54,775 nucleotides of DNA from the NCBI GenBank assembly GCA_903945375.1, contig CAJAVP010000128.1, forward strand, positions 1 through 54,775, written 5' to 3'. The DNA is from an uncultured Methylococcaceae bacterium (GTDB taxonomy: Bacteria > Pseudomonadota > Gammaproteobacteria > Methylococcales > Methylomonadaceae). The number at the start of each line of letters is the position of its first letter. The stretch's first letter is position 1. The notes under the pieces are model-generated. The model was not told the origin of the DNA. It saw only the letters and a program-made list of their open reading frames with translations, and ran no database searches. Below are positions 26,314 through 35,942 of this stretch, piece by piece. The position numbers were made by a program, and so were the translations under genes.

Positions 26314-28479
26314 TTAGTGATAAATCCCCGTTAATTTTCGTTTAAATTCCGCTGAAATAAGTCTGGAATCTTTTTGGCTTTTCACGACGCGCGGGGTAAT
26401 CAGCACGACTAATTCGGTTTTATCTTGATTATTGGTGGTGTTGCCAAACAACGGACCAAGCCAAGGAATTTCGTGTAATAACGGGATTCCCGATTTGTTA
26501 TAGGTATTGTTTTCTTTTATCAAGCCGCCGAGGACAATCGTTTCCCCGTCTTGAACCGCAACCGAGCTGGCAATTTCTTTTTTAGCGATTGCAGCTGAAG
26601 AAGTGACCCCAATTGTTGATTCAACGGGGTCGCTAACGGTTTGCTTAATTTCCATAATCACCATGCCATTGGCATTAACACGCGGCGTCACTTCCAGTTT
26701 AACACCGGTATCGCGGTATTGAATTTGGCTGTTAGTGACTAAGCCGGTGCTTCCTGTGCCTGTGCTGCCAATACCGGCACCTGAGAGTGTGCTAGATAAG
26801 GTGGGGATTTGTGTACCGACTTCGATAGTGGCTTCTTGATTGTTTAAGACCATTAACGAGGGCGATGAAATCACATTGATATTGTTTTTACTTGCTTGCG
26901 ATGCCAATAAGGCATTGACTGCGCCGGAGTTATAAACCGCACCTAAGCCTCCTGAAGCAAAAGCGGCCGCTGTGGAGAAATTATCCGAAGCACTACCTAA
27001 GCCGCTACTGATTGCGCTACTGTCATGTTGCAATTTCCATTGTATTCCGTATTTCAAATCATCTTTCAGATCAACCGACACGATGGTTGCATCAATCAAC
27101 ACTTGCAATGGCATTAAGTCCAGTTGTTTAATCACTGGCAAGATAACATCGTACTCACGCGGGGTTGCGACAATAATCAACGAATTATTGGCTTTGTCGG
27201 AAATAATGCGGACATCATCGACATCGGCTACGGCGGCAGAGCCTGTGCCGCCCGAGCTTCGGTTACGACTGCTACGTTTACTACTTATTGATGAGGCGGT
27301 TTTTGTAGAATCGGAACTTTTGTTAGTGCTGCTATCGGTTGTGCTGGATTTATTGCTAATTTCAGAGGCTTTCTTTCCAGCTGCCACTTTAGCGGATTTA
27401 TCTTGTTTTTGTGCGCCGGTAAAAATTTCATTTAAGGTGTCGGCGAGTTCTTCTGCATCAGAATGTTGAACCTTATAGACGTTAACGCCACCACCGACAC
27501 CTGATTGGGCTTTGTCTAGGCGATTGACCCAGCTTTCAATATCTTGTAAATAGCGGGCTTGGTGTGTAATTGCCATAATGGCATTCATGCGCTCAATCGG
27601 TATAAAGCGAAAAAATGCAGATTCTTCGTTTTTACTTTTTTTATTAAAAACTTCTTCCAATTCTTTAATCAGTGTTTCAGGTTCGGTATGGGTTAAAGGG
27701 TATAAGCCAAACGATCGACCTTTTAACACGTCAATATCAAACGTGCTAACCAAATCGATAACTCTGGCCATTTCATCCGGTGTACCTGATGCCACTAAAA
27801 TATTACGCGCACCATCAATATGCAAAATGGTTTTTTCTTGCACTAAGGGTTTTAGCACTTCCGCGATATCGTCAACGGCCACATTTTTGACGGGTATCAC
27901 GCGGGTTTGATAGCCCGCATGATGACCACCAAGAGTAATATCTGAAGTGAATAAGGCATCACCTGAAGGCTCGATATGGTAAATTTTACCATCTTGCACT
28001 AACGCGGCATTGTTCATCCGCAGCACCATTTCTAAAGTAGGTAACAGCTCTTCTTTGGTTAACGGTTGGGTGGTTTGTAGGGTTACTTTACCGGCAACTT
28101 TAGGGCTTAACACATAATTTTGACCGAGAATATCGCCTAAAACGACTTTAGCCACTTCTCCGAGATCGGCATCATCGAAATTTAAGTTGTAAGAACCCGT
28201 GCCTGGTGCTGTTTTTCTATACGAGCTGCTGGCAGCAGGTGGAATAAACCGATCACTGCTTGGGTACAACTCGGCTTTGGGTTTATTGGCTTCTACGGGA
28301 GGCGGCGTATTTTGCAGTTGTTTAAACACCGGCTCATTGGTCGTTTGATTGGTTGAGCTCATTGTTGGTGCCAAAGGCAAAAGTTCGTGGGGTTTAGGGC
28401 CAATAACTTCACAGCTGCTCAGCGATAAGCCCATCGCGACAAGGCAAGAAGCCGTGGATACGTTTTTAAAACTGTTCAT
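26314..28479 (-). CDS. gspD: GspD, outer-membrane secretin of type II secretion
   Basis: From the start at 28479 the protein has 721 residues. The signal peptide ends in a lipobox, L-S-L-S-S-C, with Cys23 as the lipidated residue. The N0-N3 domains follow (Y-N-L-N-F-D-D-A-D-L-G-E-V-A-K-V-V-L-G-D opens N0), then the secretin core with E-V-G-T-Q-I-P-T-L-S and V-P-Q-type motifs, ending in V-V-L-I-T-P-R-V-V. A Ser/Thr/Lys-rich low-complexity insert of about 60 residues lies near 355-415, within the N3 region. It is the last gene of gspL-M-C/N-D. Confidence 0.93.
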   Translation of the reverse strand: MNSFKNVSTASCLVAMGLSLSSCEVIGPKPHELLPLAPTMSSTNQTTNEPVFKQLQNTPPPVEANKPKAELYPSSDRFIPPAASSSYRKTAPGTGSYNLNFDDADLGEVAKVVLGDILGQNYVLSPKVAGKVTLQTTQPLTKEELLPTLEMVLRMNNAALVQDGKIYHIEPSGDALFTSDITLGGHHAGYQTRVIPVKNVAVDDIAEVLKPLVQEKTILHIDGARNILVASGTPDEMARVIDLVSTFDIDVLKGRSFGLYPLTHTEPETLIKELEEVFNKKSKNEESAFFRFIPIERMNAIMAITHQARYLQDIESWVNRLDKAQSGVGGGVNVYKVQHSDAEELADTLNEIFTGAQKQDKSAKVAAGKKASEISNKSSTTDSSTNKSSDSTKTASSISSKRSSRNRSSGGTGSAAVADVDDVRIISDKANNSLIIVATPREYDVILPVIKQLDLMPLQVLIDATIVSVDLKDDLKYGIQWKLQHDSSAISSGLGSASDNFSTAAAFASGGLGAVYNSGAVNALLASQASKNNINVISSPSLMVLNNQEATIEVGTQIPTLSSTLSGAGIGSTGTGSTGLVTNSQIQYRDTGVKLEVTPRVNANGMVIMEIKQTVSDPVESTIGVTSSAAIAKKEIASSVAVQDGETIVLGGLIKENNTYNKSGIPLLHEIPWLGPLFGNTTNNQDKTELVVLITPRVVKSQKDSRLISAEFKRKLTGIYH

Positions 28480-29128
28480 TATCATTATTCTCAATAGATT
28501 CTTCTGGAGATACGGTTTCAGGTGGTATCACCTCTTCGGTGGGTGTTTCAGCAGTTACTTCCGATTCAGTTTCGGCCGGTTGCGGCGGCGTATTTTTTTT
28601 CTGAGGCAATTGCTTAAGTTTGGGTTTGCGTAGCATTAATTCTTTTTGCCCGCTTTCTTGACTGAGTACGACTTTATCATTATGGATGGCTATTAGTCGC
28701 CAGCCATCTAAAGTTTCACCTTGTTTGATTTTACGGTGATTATCTTTAGGCGTTTTCGGTTGGGCGCGGCTAAACAACGCCGACAAGCCTTGTTTTGTGG
28801 TGTAAACACCGGTCAATAGCCAATCAAACTTTACTGCTACGGCATTGGCTTGTGTTTGCTCTGGCGTAGGCTCGATAACGGGCTTACGACCTTCCAAAAA
28901 TAAGGGGCGCGTCACCAGATTTTCATAGCTTTCTTCCGCCTGCTGCGTTAGGTCAATACTCGGCATGGTTTCTTGTGCGGATTGATTGTCGGCAGGTAAG
29001 GTTTGATTGAGCAATTGTTCTTGATCGTAGTGGGCATAAAACCATTCGCTAATAAGCATCAGCACTAGAATCCCACAACTGGCGGCTAACAAACTAACCA
29101 GTTTGATATTGAGTTGGCTATTATTCAT
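28466..29128 (-). CDS. GspC/GspN-like inner-membrane component of type II secretion
   Basis: The 220-residue protein has one N-terminal membrane helix (about 10-30), then a periplasmic region with E-N-L-V-T-R-P-L-F-L-E-G-R-K-P, the signature block of GspC/GspN proteins, and a homology-region-like domain ending V-V-L-S-Q-E-S-G-Q-K-E-L. The tail is Pro/Glu/Thr rich. It would link the inner-membrane platform to the secretin. It overlaps gspM by 4 bp and gspD by 14 bp. GspC and GspN cannot be separated with confidence here. Confidence 0.75.
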   Translation of the reverse strand: MNNSQLNIKLVSLLAASCGILVLMLISEWFYAHYDQEQLLNQTLPADNQSAQETMPSIDLTQQAEESYENLVTRPLFLEGRKPVIEPTPEQTQANAVAVKFDWLLTGVYTTKQGLSALFSRAQPKTPKDNHRKIKQGETLDGWRLIAIHNDKVVLSQESGQKELMLRKPKLKQLPQKKNTPPQPAETESEVTAETPTEEVIPPETVSPEESIENNDNEQF

Positions 29129-29715
29129 TCCGGTGGTTTTCTCATAAAGCTAACTGCCTGAAAGTTGACATTCAGGTCGTTGCTGGGTTCGATTTTATTG
29201 GTCGTCACATTGCGTTTGCCGCGTACAGGACGAATGTCGATTTGATCAATAATGATCAACGGGGTGGACGTTTCAATCTTATACATGACCGAACGTAATA
29301 CCTCGCTGTTGCCGGTCATTCTGACTCTAACGGTAATACGGTTAAAGCCATTTTTGCTGGTTACGGGTATGGCTTGTGTACTGGTTAATTGTCCGCCAGC
29401 ATCCACAATGGTTTTTTTGATGAAATTTTGCATTTCAGCCGAAGCGAGAGCATCAGTTTCTTGGCTATTAAAATAACCTTGCGTGTCGTGTTGCTCTTTA
29501 ATACTCTCCATGTCTTCGAGTACCGCGTCTTTTTTAGCCAAAATGCGTTCATATTGCTGCAATTTAAATAACAAGGCACTTTTGCTTTCATGGAGTTCCA
29601 GCATTTTTGAGGCCAAGGGTAACAGTAGAGCCAAGCTAAAACTTAAGACCACTAAGACGAGTAAGCCAACCGCAAGGAGGCGTTGGTTTGATAGTTTAGG
29701 GATTGTCATCGACAC
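29125..29715 (-). CDS. gspM: GspM-like (PilO-like) platform protein
   Basis: The 196-residue protein has a single N-terminal membrane helix (about 13-33), a coiled-coil region (E-L-H-E-S-K-S-A-L-L-F-K-L-Q-Q-Y) and a C-terminal ferredoxin-like domain, the layout of GspM/PilO. It would pair with the GspL-like protein upstream. Its start overlaps that gene by 20 bp and its stop overlaps the next gene by 4 bp. Confidence 0.8.
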   Translation of the reverse strand: MSMTIPKLSNQRLLAVGLLVLVVLSFSLALLLPLASKMLELHESKSALLFKLQQYERILAKKDAVLEDMESIKEQHDTQGYFNSQETDALASAEMQNFIKKTIVDAGGQLTSTQAIPVTSKNGFNRITVRVRMTGNSEVLRSVMYKIETSTPLIIIDQIDIRPVRGKRNVTTNKIEPSNDLNVNFQAVSFMRKPPE

Positions 29716-30808
29716 GTCCTGTTTTTTTGCTATCCACAGTGATTTGGAAACGTTCCAATTTACTCACATTATTTTGCGTGACGGGAGATACAAAGCGAGC
29801 GTTAGTAAAAAAATCAGACGCTTCGAGAATACCGATGAGCGTTGATGCCGCTGGCGATTCACCCTGAATTTGTAAATGATTGTCTGAGTATTGTAAATAG
29901 GCGAGCCAGGTATCATCTTTGATAATCGTGCTTAAACTGTCAAGCATTCCGACGACCATTGGCACCGCATTTTTCTCGTCGAGTAGCTTTTGGCTTTCAT
30001 TGATAATGGCATCCATTTCGGCCTGTAAGCTTTTAATCTTCTTTGCATCTTTTTCAATGACTCGCACTTTTTCAGTTAAGGCATTGACGGTTTGATACTC
30101 TAGCCAAACGGGCATGACCAATACGCTAACTAACAACACAACACTGGTAGTCATGAGACTGGCATAAATCAGCCTAGGCGTTTTAGGCGTTTTTTGCTGA
30201 AATTTTTCGGGTAGTAGGTTGTATGAGAGAACAACGGGATCGAGGTTATTGGGAACACCCTGATAATCGACAAATAAAGGCGATAATCCCAACGCTTTAA
30301 CATCTTCATAAAGCACATCTAAAAAGTCACGCATCGTCAAAACCAGTAAGACGTTGAGTTGATCTTGCTCCGTATTACCTGTTAAGGGTTGTACCGAAAA
30401 ATAGACTTGATCGGCCTTAAACGGCGTGTAGCGATCCAGCTCATAAGCAATCACTTGAGTGAGATTTTCCTTAGCCGCAGCGGGCAAAGTCAGTTCACGA
30501 CTCACCGCATCCTGCATACTCAAACGAATTAAAGGGGTGGCTTTAAGCAAACGTTCGTCACTAGCGGCTAAGGTTTTGTAATATGTAATGCCGACCTCGT
30601 TACGGTCAATTTTGGCAATAAAGTCAGTTTGTTCACCGAGTTGATAACTCAGACTTAATTGCTGTCCGTCAGGACGGATGATTAAAAAACCATGCCGATC
30701 ATTGAACAGCCGTTTAATTTTTTCGGGCACTAAAAAGCTCAGTTCTCGCCGCCACCAGCGCAGAAAAGACTTAATGTCCAGATCTAGATTTGAATTTAGG
30801 TTTAGCAT
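29696..30808 (-). CDS. gspL: GspL-like (PilM/PilN-like) platform protein
   Basis: The 370-residue protein has a cytoplasmic actin-like part with E-L-D-R-Y-T-P-F near 123-130, a membrane helix near 213-235, a coiled coil (about 240-280) and a periplasmic PilN-type domain. In type II secretion, GspL recruits the ATPase GspE to the membrane. It is the first gene of the four-gene run ending in gspD; gspE and gspF are not in the window. Confidence 0.8.
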   Translation of the reverse strand: MLNLNSNLDLDIKSFLRWWRRELSFLVPEKIKRLFNDRHGFLIIRPDGQQLSLSYQLGEQTDFIAKIDRNEVGITYYKTLAASDERLLKATPLIRLSMQDAVSRELTLPAAAKENLTQVIAYELDRYTPFKADQVYFSVQPLTGNTEQDQLNVLLVLTMRDFLDVLYEDVKALGLSPLFVDYQGVPNNLDPVVLSYNLLPEKFQQKTPKTPRLIYASLMTTSVVLLVSVLVMPVWLEYQTVNALTEKVRVIEKDAKKIKSLQAEMDAIINESQKLLDEKNAVPMVVGMLDSLSTIIKDDTWLAYLQYSDNHLQIQGESPAASTLIGILEASDFFTNARFVSPVTQNNVSKLERFQITVDSKKTGRVDDNP

Positions 30809-31176
30809 ACCGTTGAGTTACAGAGAGTCAGGTTCAGTCACGAGATGCGACTTGCACCCAGGATAACTGGGCATTTAGTTATTCTACATTGAATTGTGTA
30901 GGGCAAGATACCCGTAGATAGCGGTTTTAATAGCTGTCCGTTATTATAAATTGTAGTTTGTGCCTGCATTCAGAAAAATTTACTGGGTATAAGCCGTTTT
31001 GACAACTAGCTAAAGGAGCGAGCATGAAATAAAGTGAACAACTGTGTGCGACTGGAGTGCTTTTTTTCGCCTAAAGCGCCTACTGTTGGCAACTTGCCTA
31101 CGTTATTCCATGCTCATTCCTTAGTTATCATCAACACGGATCGAAAACGCTGTAATGCTTGCACCACTCTTGTTGT
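30809..31176. other. Intergenic region with a long imperfect inverted repeat
   Basis: No gene is seen. The notable part is the inverted repeat at 31010-31124. The left arm contains an AAGGAG-like site followed by ATG-AAA-TAA, too short to be a gene. Confidence 0.5.
31010..31124. repeat. Imperfect inverted repeat with ~23-bp arms
   Basis: CTAAAGGAGCGAGCATGAAA (31010-31029, continuing AATAA-like to 31032) pairs with the reverse complement of 31103-31124, with a few mismatches. A smaller palindrome GGCAACTTGCC is inside at 31088-31098. It may be a small mobile-element remnant or a structured RNA. Confidence 0.5.
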
Positions 31177-33189
31177 TTAAGGTGTTAAATCAAGCGCAGG
31201 ATTACGTCGAAAAAAACCATAAGGTACTAAACGAAACACTTGCAAGCTTTCCGTATTCATAACGGGATATTGTTCGACATCGGGGACATGGGTCAATCCT
31301 GCCGTTATCCATAGCACCGAATCTTGATCACCTAATTCTTCACTATTGGAATAAAAAGGTAATCCCTGACTGGCCTGACCTTGGTTTGGATAAGCACCGG
31401 TTGCATATAATTCGTCTGCATGGTATCGAGTGACCCAGAGTGGGTATTCAATAAAACCGGCGCGTTTACGTGCTGCAAAATTGCTGTTGGCATAAGGCGT
31501 CGCGGTGTCGCCTAAATAAAGTGTGTAACCCGTAGGGCTACCTAGATCGTTTTTCGCTTGGCTACTGAGTATTTTCCACGATCGTGCGCGTTTTAAATCA
31601 ATGTCTCGCTTTGCTGAGCTCTCAGTGCTTAACAAAAACTCTTCACTGGCAAACGCATTGTTTAACTCACTGGTTTGAGAAAAAACATTGCTTTCATAGA
31701 CGCGGTTGGCAGTTCCATCAATATCAAGGTCTGCTCGGAAGTTGAAAAAATGTTGATGGTTAGGTGCGGCGACTAAGGCGGTTTTGCCATCCGCAGTAAT
31801 GGCTTTATCAACGATTCGACCATATTTCGCTCCTGCTTCAAGACTATTGACGCCTTGATTCAAGGTTGTGCCCGTGGCATCTATGCGAACTTCCAGCGAG
31901 CCATTCATCTGAAAAATAAAATGCACCGCATAAATATAATTGCCTATCCAAGAATTTGACGTCAACACCAACTCCCGTGCACCGCGTAAATCTTGAGCAT
32001 TGGAGCTAGGATCAACACGTTTCCATAACAAGCCGGCATTGCGCTCATAAATACCTACGGCATTGGGATAAACGATTGAACCGCCATGATCATCAGCAAT
32101 TCGAGCATTGAAAAATTTGGCGTTATTGGGGACATCGTGTTCTGCGATAAGTGGATTGACAAAACGCCCCATGCCATATTCGCCAACATCAAAGGCCGTG
32201 CGCCATACCCAATTACTGTCAGGAACACCATAGGGTACATAAATTTCAGTCAGTCCCAAACGGTAAGCGATAGCTCTTACTTTGCCATTTTCTTCATAGC
32301 CTAAGGTATAAATGACCAAGCCATCGCGTGGATGGAGTACGTAACGGAATCGCCAACCTTGCCAGCGAATTTCATGACCACAGGTTTGAAAGTCTTCTCC
32401 GCTCGATTGTACTATTTGCAAAGGCTTCAAGGGCTTGCGATTGTGTTGAGTTGCTAAGCCATCGTAATTTGAAACCGGAGCGATAACGGTATCCGTGACT
32501 TGCAGGATTTTCAGATGGTTCATGTCCACGGCAACAACTACGCCTTCAATGGGGCGATCATAAGGATTGGCTTGTTGACCTCGCAGAAACGATAACACTC
32601 GCATGATACGGGTTCCAGGTGCAACAGCTTGACCTTCACGGTCGGTATTGATGGCTAAATCACCGCCTGACCATAAATCAAGATAGACATCTTCTGGCTC
32701 AACACCTCGTTTTTTCATGGCGGCACGCCATTGTGAATCCTGAGAAACCAGTGCGGGAATTACGGTATATTCATTTTCAAAAGAGGGCGGTTGAGTGCCT
32801 TCAGGCATTTTGTCAAAGGCAATCACTTTTTGTTGTTGTAAATCGACTATGGCTTTGTACAGGATATTTTGCGGACGATCAAAGGCTTCTACAATCGCTT
32901 CACGCTTAAAGCTATCGCCAGGTTTAAAATTAAGAATCTCTTGTTTAGGCGGTTCATTGAGTACAACGGTTGGAAAAAAAGTTTGCGAGGATAGGTTTTT
33001 GGCTTTTACTAAGTTGACTGCTAACTCAATTTCAGCTTTGTTTAAAGGGTCTAAAGGATGTGGGCATAGATTAACCACTTCTGTATTGATTAAATCGGCA
33101 TTAGCATCTGTGTTAGCGTTAACTGTTAAGCTAGATAAGAAAATAGTCAGAAAAATTAGCAGTCGTGTTTTCTTCATAAGGACATTCAT
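31177..33189 (-). CDS. Secreted copper-containing primary amine oxidase, variant cofactor motif
   Basis: From 33189 the product has 670 residues with a Sec signal peptide (K-K-T-R-L-L-I-F-L-T-I-F-L-S-S-L). An ATG at 33177 is an equally possible start; neither has a good ribosome site. Copper amine oxidases oxidise primary amines to aldehydes with release of NH3 and H2O2. The copper ligands H-Q-H and a later His in R-Y-H-A-D-E are present, and the catalytic Asp sits in T-A-F-D-V-G-E-Y-G. The Tyr that forms topaquinone (about Tyr418) is in I-G-N-Y-I-Y, where the family has N-Y-D or N-Y-E. It lies 43 bp after nhaD on the same strand. Confidence 0.85.
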   Translation of the reverse strand: MNVLMKKTRLLIFLTIFLSSLTVNANTDANADLINTEVVNLCPHPLDPLNKAEIELAVNLVKAKNLSSQTFFPTVVLNEPPKQEILNFKPGDSFKREAIVEAFDRPQNILYKAIVDLQQQKVIAFDKMPEGTQPPSFENEYTVIPALVSQDSQWRAAMKKRGVEPEDVYLDLWSGGDLAINTDREGQAVAPGTRIMRVLSFLRGQQANPYDRPIEGVVVAVDMNHLKILQVTDTVIAPVSNYDGLATQHNRKPLKPLQIVQSSGEDFQTCGHEIRWQGWRFRYVLHPRDGLVIYTLGYEENGKVRAIAYRLGLTEIYVPYGVPDSNWVWRTAFDVGEYGMGRFVNPLIAEHDVPNNAKFFNARIADDHGGSIVYPNAVGIYERNAGLLWKRVDPSSNAQDLRGARELVLTSNSWIGNYIYAVHFIFQMNGSLEVRIDATGTTLNQGVNSLEAGAKYGRIVDKAITADGKTALVAAPNHQHFFNFRADLDIDGTANRVYESNVFSQTSELNNAFASEEFLLSTESSAKRDIDLKRARSWKILSSQAKNDLGSPTGYTLYLGDTATPYANSNFAARKRAGFIEYPLWVTRYHADELYATGAYPNQGQASQGLPFYSNSEELGDQDSVLWITAGLTHVPDVEQYPVMNTESLQVFRLVPYGFFRRNPALDLTP

Positions 33190-33232
33190 AGGTGAGAAAA
33201 ATAAGTAGTTATCGTAATGATATTTTTGAAAA

Positions 33233-34660
33233 CTAAAAATAACGTGCATTAATCCAAAAATGCACGGCAATACTGGCAAAATAACCGAGTAAAATTACTG
33301 GAAACCAGCGTAAATGGGCGGTGAAGGTGTAATAACCTTTAATGTGTCCTAGCATGCCTACGCCGGGCGCTGAACCGATGGCAAGTAAACTCCCGCCTAC
33401 GCCTAATGTTAAGGTTAGTAATAACCACTGACCGGCAGGAAGATTTGGGTGCATATTTAACACGGCAAACATTAAAGTACCGTTATCAACAAAAGCGGAG
33501 GATAAACCGATTAGGGTGTTGGCTAAGGTCGGGTTGATTTGGCCAAATAGAAACTGAGCAATAGCATCTAAATAGCCCACAAAACCGATAGCGCCGATAA
33601 TCATCATGGCGCCATAGAAGAATAGTAAAGTGTCCCAGTCGATATTTCCTACATTTTTGAAAATATCGAAGGTACGGTTGTTATTGGCTTTAGGGACTTC
33701 TAAATTGTAAAAACGATAGACGTGGGCAAAATCGCTTTCACGAATATGAGCGGTTTTACTGAGGTAAAAATTGAAAAATTGCAGTAAACCTAATCCTGCC
33801 ATCATGCCGGCAGCAGGTGGTAATTCAAGCGCGATATTGCCGCTAACAGTAATTGCTAAGGTCATGACAAATAAGAAAATAATTCGTTTACTGCCACGGC
33901 GTAATTCGATTTTTTCTAGCAATGCTTCGGGTATTTCGTTGGGTACCCAAAAATGCATGATCATTGCAGGGACTAGAAAGTTGACTAAGCAAGGAATTGT
34001 TAGTGAGAAAAATTCGGTGAAATGTAAAATTTTATGTTGCCAAACAAATAAGGTGGAAATACCGCCTAAGGGGCTAAATGTCCCTCCTGCGTTAGTAGCC
34101 GAAACGATATGCACACACGCTAGAGCCACAAATTCGGGTTTTTTCTTACCGACAGCTAAGGCAATTGAACCCATGAGTAGACCGATCGTCAAGCCGTTAA
34201 TCATGGTGGATAAAATAAATGCCAAGCCTCCTGTAATCCAGAATAATTGTCGATAACTAAATTTTTTACTCAGCAAATAGAATTGCAAGGCTTTGAAAAT
34301 ACCTCGTTCTTCCATGGTATTTAAATAGGTCATGGACACTAAAATAAATAACAATAACTCGATATAAGCCAGTAAATTGCTTTCAAATGCCATTGCTGCG
34401 GCTTTTGCCTCGCCATGTAACGCATAATAAATACAGATGATAAACCAGACTAAAGCAGAACCTAACACCATAGGTTTTGATTTTTTAAGTTCAGTGACCT
34501 CTTCTGACATAGCGGCAATGTAGGCGGCTATCGTGACAATAACAGAGAGGTAACCGATAAAATGCGTGGTTAAATCGATATGGGCAGTGACTATTGAGGT
34601 GTCTTCGGCCATTGCAAGCGTAGGCAAAAATAAGCTGGCTAGACAAAAAATAAAATACAT
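33233..34660 (-). CDS. nhaD: NhaD-type Na+/H+ antiporter
   Basis: The 475-residue protein of the ion-transporter superfamily has 11-13 membrane segments. Family features include F-S-P-L-G-G-I-S-T-L-F-V-W-Q in the first half and F-V-D-N-G-T-L-M-F-A and G-V-G-G-S-L-L-A-I-G-S-A-P-G-V in the second. NhaD exports Na+ or Li+ in exchange for protons. The gene is divergent from an ArsR-type regulator and is followed by the amine oxidase gene. Confidence 0.9.
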   Translation of the reverse strand: MYFIFCLASLFLPTLAMAEDTSIVTAHIDLTTHFIGYLSVIVTIAAYIAAMSEEVTELKKSKPMVLGSALVWFIICIYYALHGEAKAAAMAFESNLLAYIELLLFILVSMTYLNTMEERGIFKALQFYLLSKKFSYRQLFWITGGLAFILSTMINGLTIGLLMGSIALAVGKKKPEFVALACVHIVSATNAGGTFSPLGGISTLFVWQHKILHFTEFFSLTIPCLVNFLVPAMIMHFWVPNEIPEALLEKIELRRGSKRIIFLFVMTLAITVSGNIALELPPAAGMMAGLGLLQFFNFYLSKTAHIRESDFAHVYRFYNLEVPKANNNRTFDIFKNVGNIDWDTLLFFYGAMMIIGAIGFVGYLDAIAQFLFGQINPTLANTLIGLSSAFVDNGTLMFAVLNMHPNLPAGQWLLLTLTLGVGGSLLAIGSAPGVGMLGHIKGYYTFTAHLRWFPVILLGYFASIAVHFWINARYF

Positions 34661-34833
34661 GAATTCTCCTTTGGGACTTTAAACGTGTTACAAAAGCCGA
34701 AATAGCGTTGATTTAGAGCAGTGTTAGAATATACATTAAATAGGGCTTCGCTTCACGGTCATTGCTTATTTATTCTCACTCCATGAGCTTTATGTTTTTC
34801 TGATCGAAATAAAACACAGGTTTTTACTTTAAC

Positions 34834-35172
34834 ATGCTAACGACAATAGAATTATTTAAATGCTTGGCTGATGAAACTCGCTTGCGTTGCCTCGCTTTAC
34901 TGAGAAACAACGGTAGCTTGTGCGTTTGTGAATTGACGTGTGCGCTAGCCTTGTCGCAGCCCAAAATTTCTCGGCATTTGAGTTTATTAAGGCAATCAGA
35001 CATCGTGCGAGATAATCGGAAAGGGCAGTGGGTTTATTACGAGTTAAATCCCGTGTTGCCAAATTGGGCGGAAGCTATTCTGGTTATTGCCTTACAACAG
35101 CTTATTGAACAAGGTGGTCTTCAAGCAGATAGTGAGCGATTACACGCAATGGCTGGACGTTCTTGCGTGTAA
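34834..35172 (+). CDS. ArsR-family metal(loid)-responsive repressor
   Basis: The 112-residue winged-helix protein starts K-C-L-A-D-E-T-R-L-R and has the DNA-recognition stretch S-Q-P-K-I-S-R-H-L-S-L-L-R. The metal motif C-V-C-E-L at 32-36 is the As(III)/Sb(III) site of ArsR. A further Cys is the last-but-one residue. No arsenic resistance gene is adjacent; its divergent neighbour is nhaD, which could be its target. It ends 14 bp from the convergent olsA-like stop. Confidence 0.88.
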   Translation: MLTTIELFKCLADETRLRCLALLRNNGSLCVCELTCALALSQPKISRHLSLLRQSDIVRDNRKGQWVYYELNPVLPNWAEAILVIALQQLIEQGGLQADSERLHAMAGRSCV

Positions 35173-35186
35173 GGTGTGAATTTGAC

Positions 35187-35942
35187 TTATTCAGATGCGA
35201 TCACCTCTGCCAATATCATGGCTCTGGAGGCTTGACTGATCGATTGGCGGGTATTATCCAGCGGAGATATCGGTGTTAATAATTTAACGTGTACCGCTAC
35301 CTTGTCCATTTTTAAGATGTTGATCAGGTGCGGTAAGAACGCATCGTCGCCAATGAAAGGCGCATTGTGTTCTGCTAAGCCGGTGTATTGAATCGCAATG
35401 GGTTGGATAGTCGATTGTGTCAGTAGGGCAGGTTGGAACAGTGAGGCGTGAAAATTTAACACGGTGTCGCCTTGGGTGGTCGTACCTTCTGGAAAAGCCA
35501 TAATGTTGCTGTGATGTTGTAACAGCCAAGCCATTCTTTCAGCGATTTCTTTAATGTGTTGTTTGTCACCACGACGGATAAAAATTGTTCCTGCCTGTCG
35601 GGCTAAATAACCGACCACAGGCCATCCGGAAATATCACTCTTGGCAACAAAATAACCAGGTATGAACTGCCCTAATACAATAATATCCAGCCATGAGACG
35701 TGATTACTTACTACAAAAGTAGGGGAATTGGGTAAATCCCCTACTTTGCTGATGTCCAACTGGATAATTCGACCAAACGATTTAAGCCAATGCCGTTTTA
35801 ATGCGTTATTCCATGTTCTTGCGTTATGCTCTGAACAGCACAGACTGAGCGATGGAAAAATAGCAACGGCTAATATAAATCCTATAAAAAACAGTAGGAT
35901 AATGAGAGGAATCTTATAGAGCAACAGTAGTTTCAATTTCAT
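35187..35942 (-). CDS. olsA: 1-acyl-glycerol-3-phosphate-type acyltransferase, probable OlsA
   Basis: The 251-residue membrane-associated acyltransferase has the N-H-V-S-W-L-D (HX4D) catalytic motif near 77-83 and F-P-E-G-T-T near 151-156. It has an N-terminal hydrophobic segment. Its start lies 29 bp inside the end of the OlsB-like gene, so it most likely adds the second acyl chain to lyso-ornithine lipid. A phosphatidic-acid role (PlsC) is the alternative. Confidence 0.82.
   Translation of the reverse strand: MKLKLLLLYKIPLIILLFFIGFILAVAIFPSLSLCCSEHNARTWNNALKRHWLKSFGRIIQLDISKVGDLPNSPTFVVSNHVSWLDIIVLGQFIPGYFVAKSDISGWPVVGYLARQAGTIFIRRGDKQHIKEIAERMAWLLQHHSNIMAFPEGTTTQGDTVLNFHASLFQPALLTQSTIQPIAIQYTGLAEHNAPFIGDDAFLPHLINILKMDKVAVHVKLLTPISPLDNTRQSISQASRAMILAEVIASE

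Noticed and set aside
31021-31032. Ribosome site followed by ATG-AAA-TAA as a tiny gene
   Set aside because: Two codons cannot encode a product; it is part of the inverted repeat arm.
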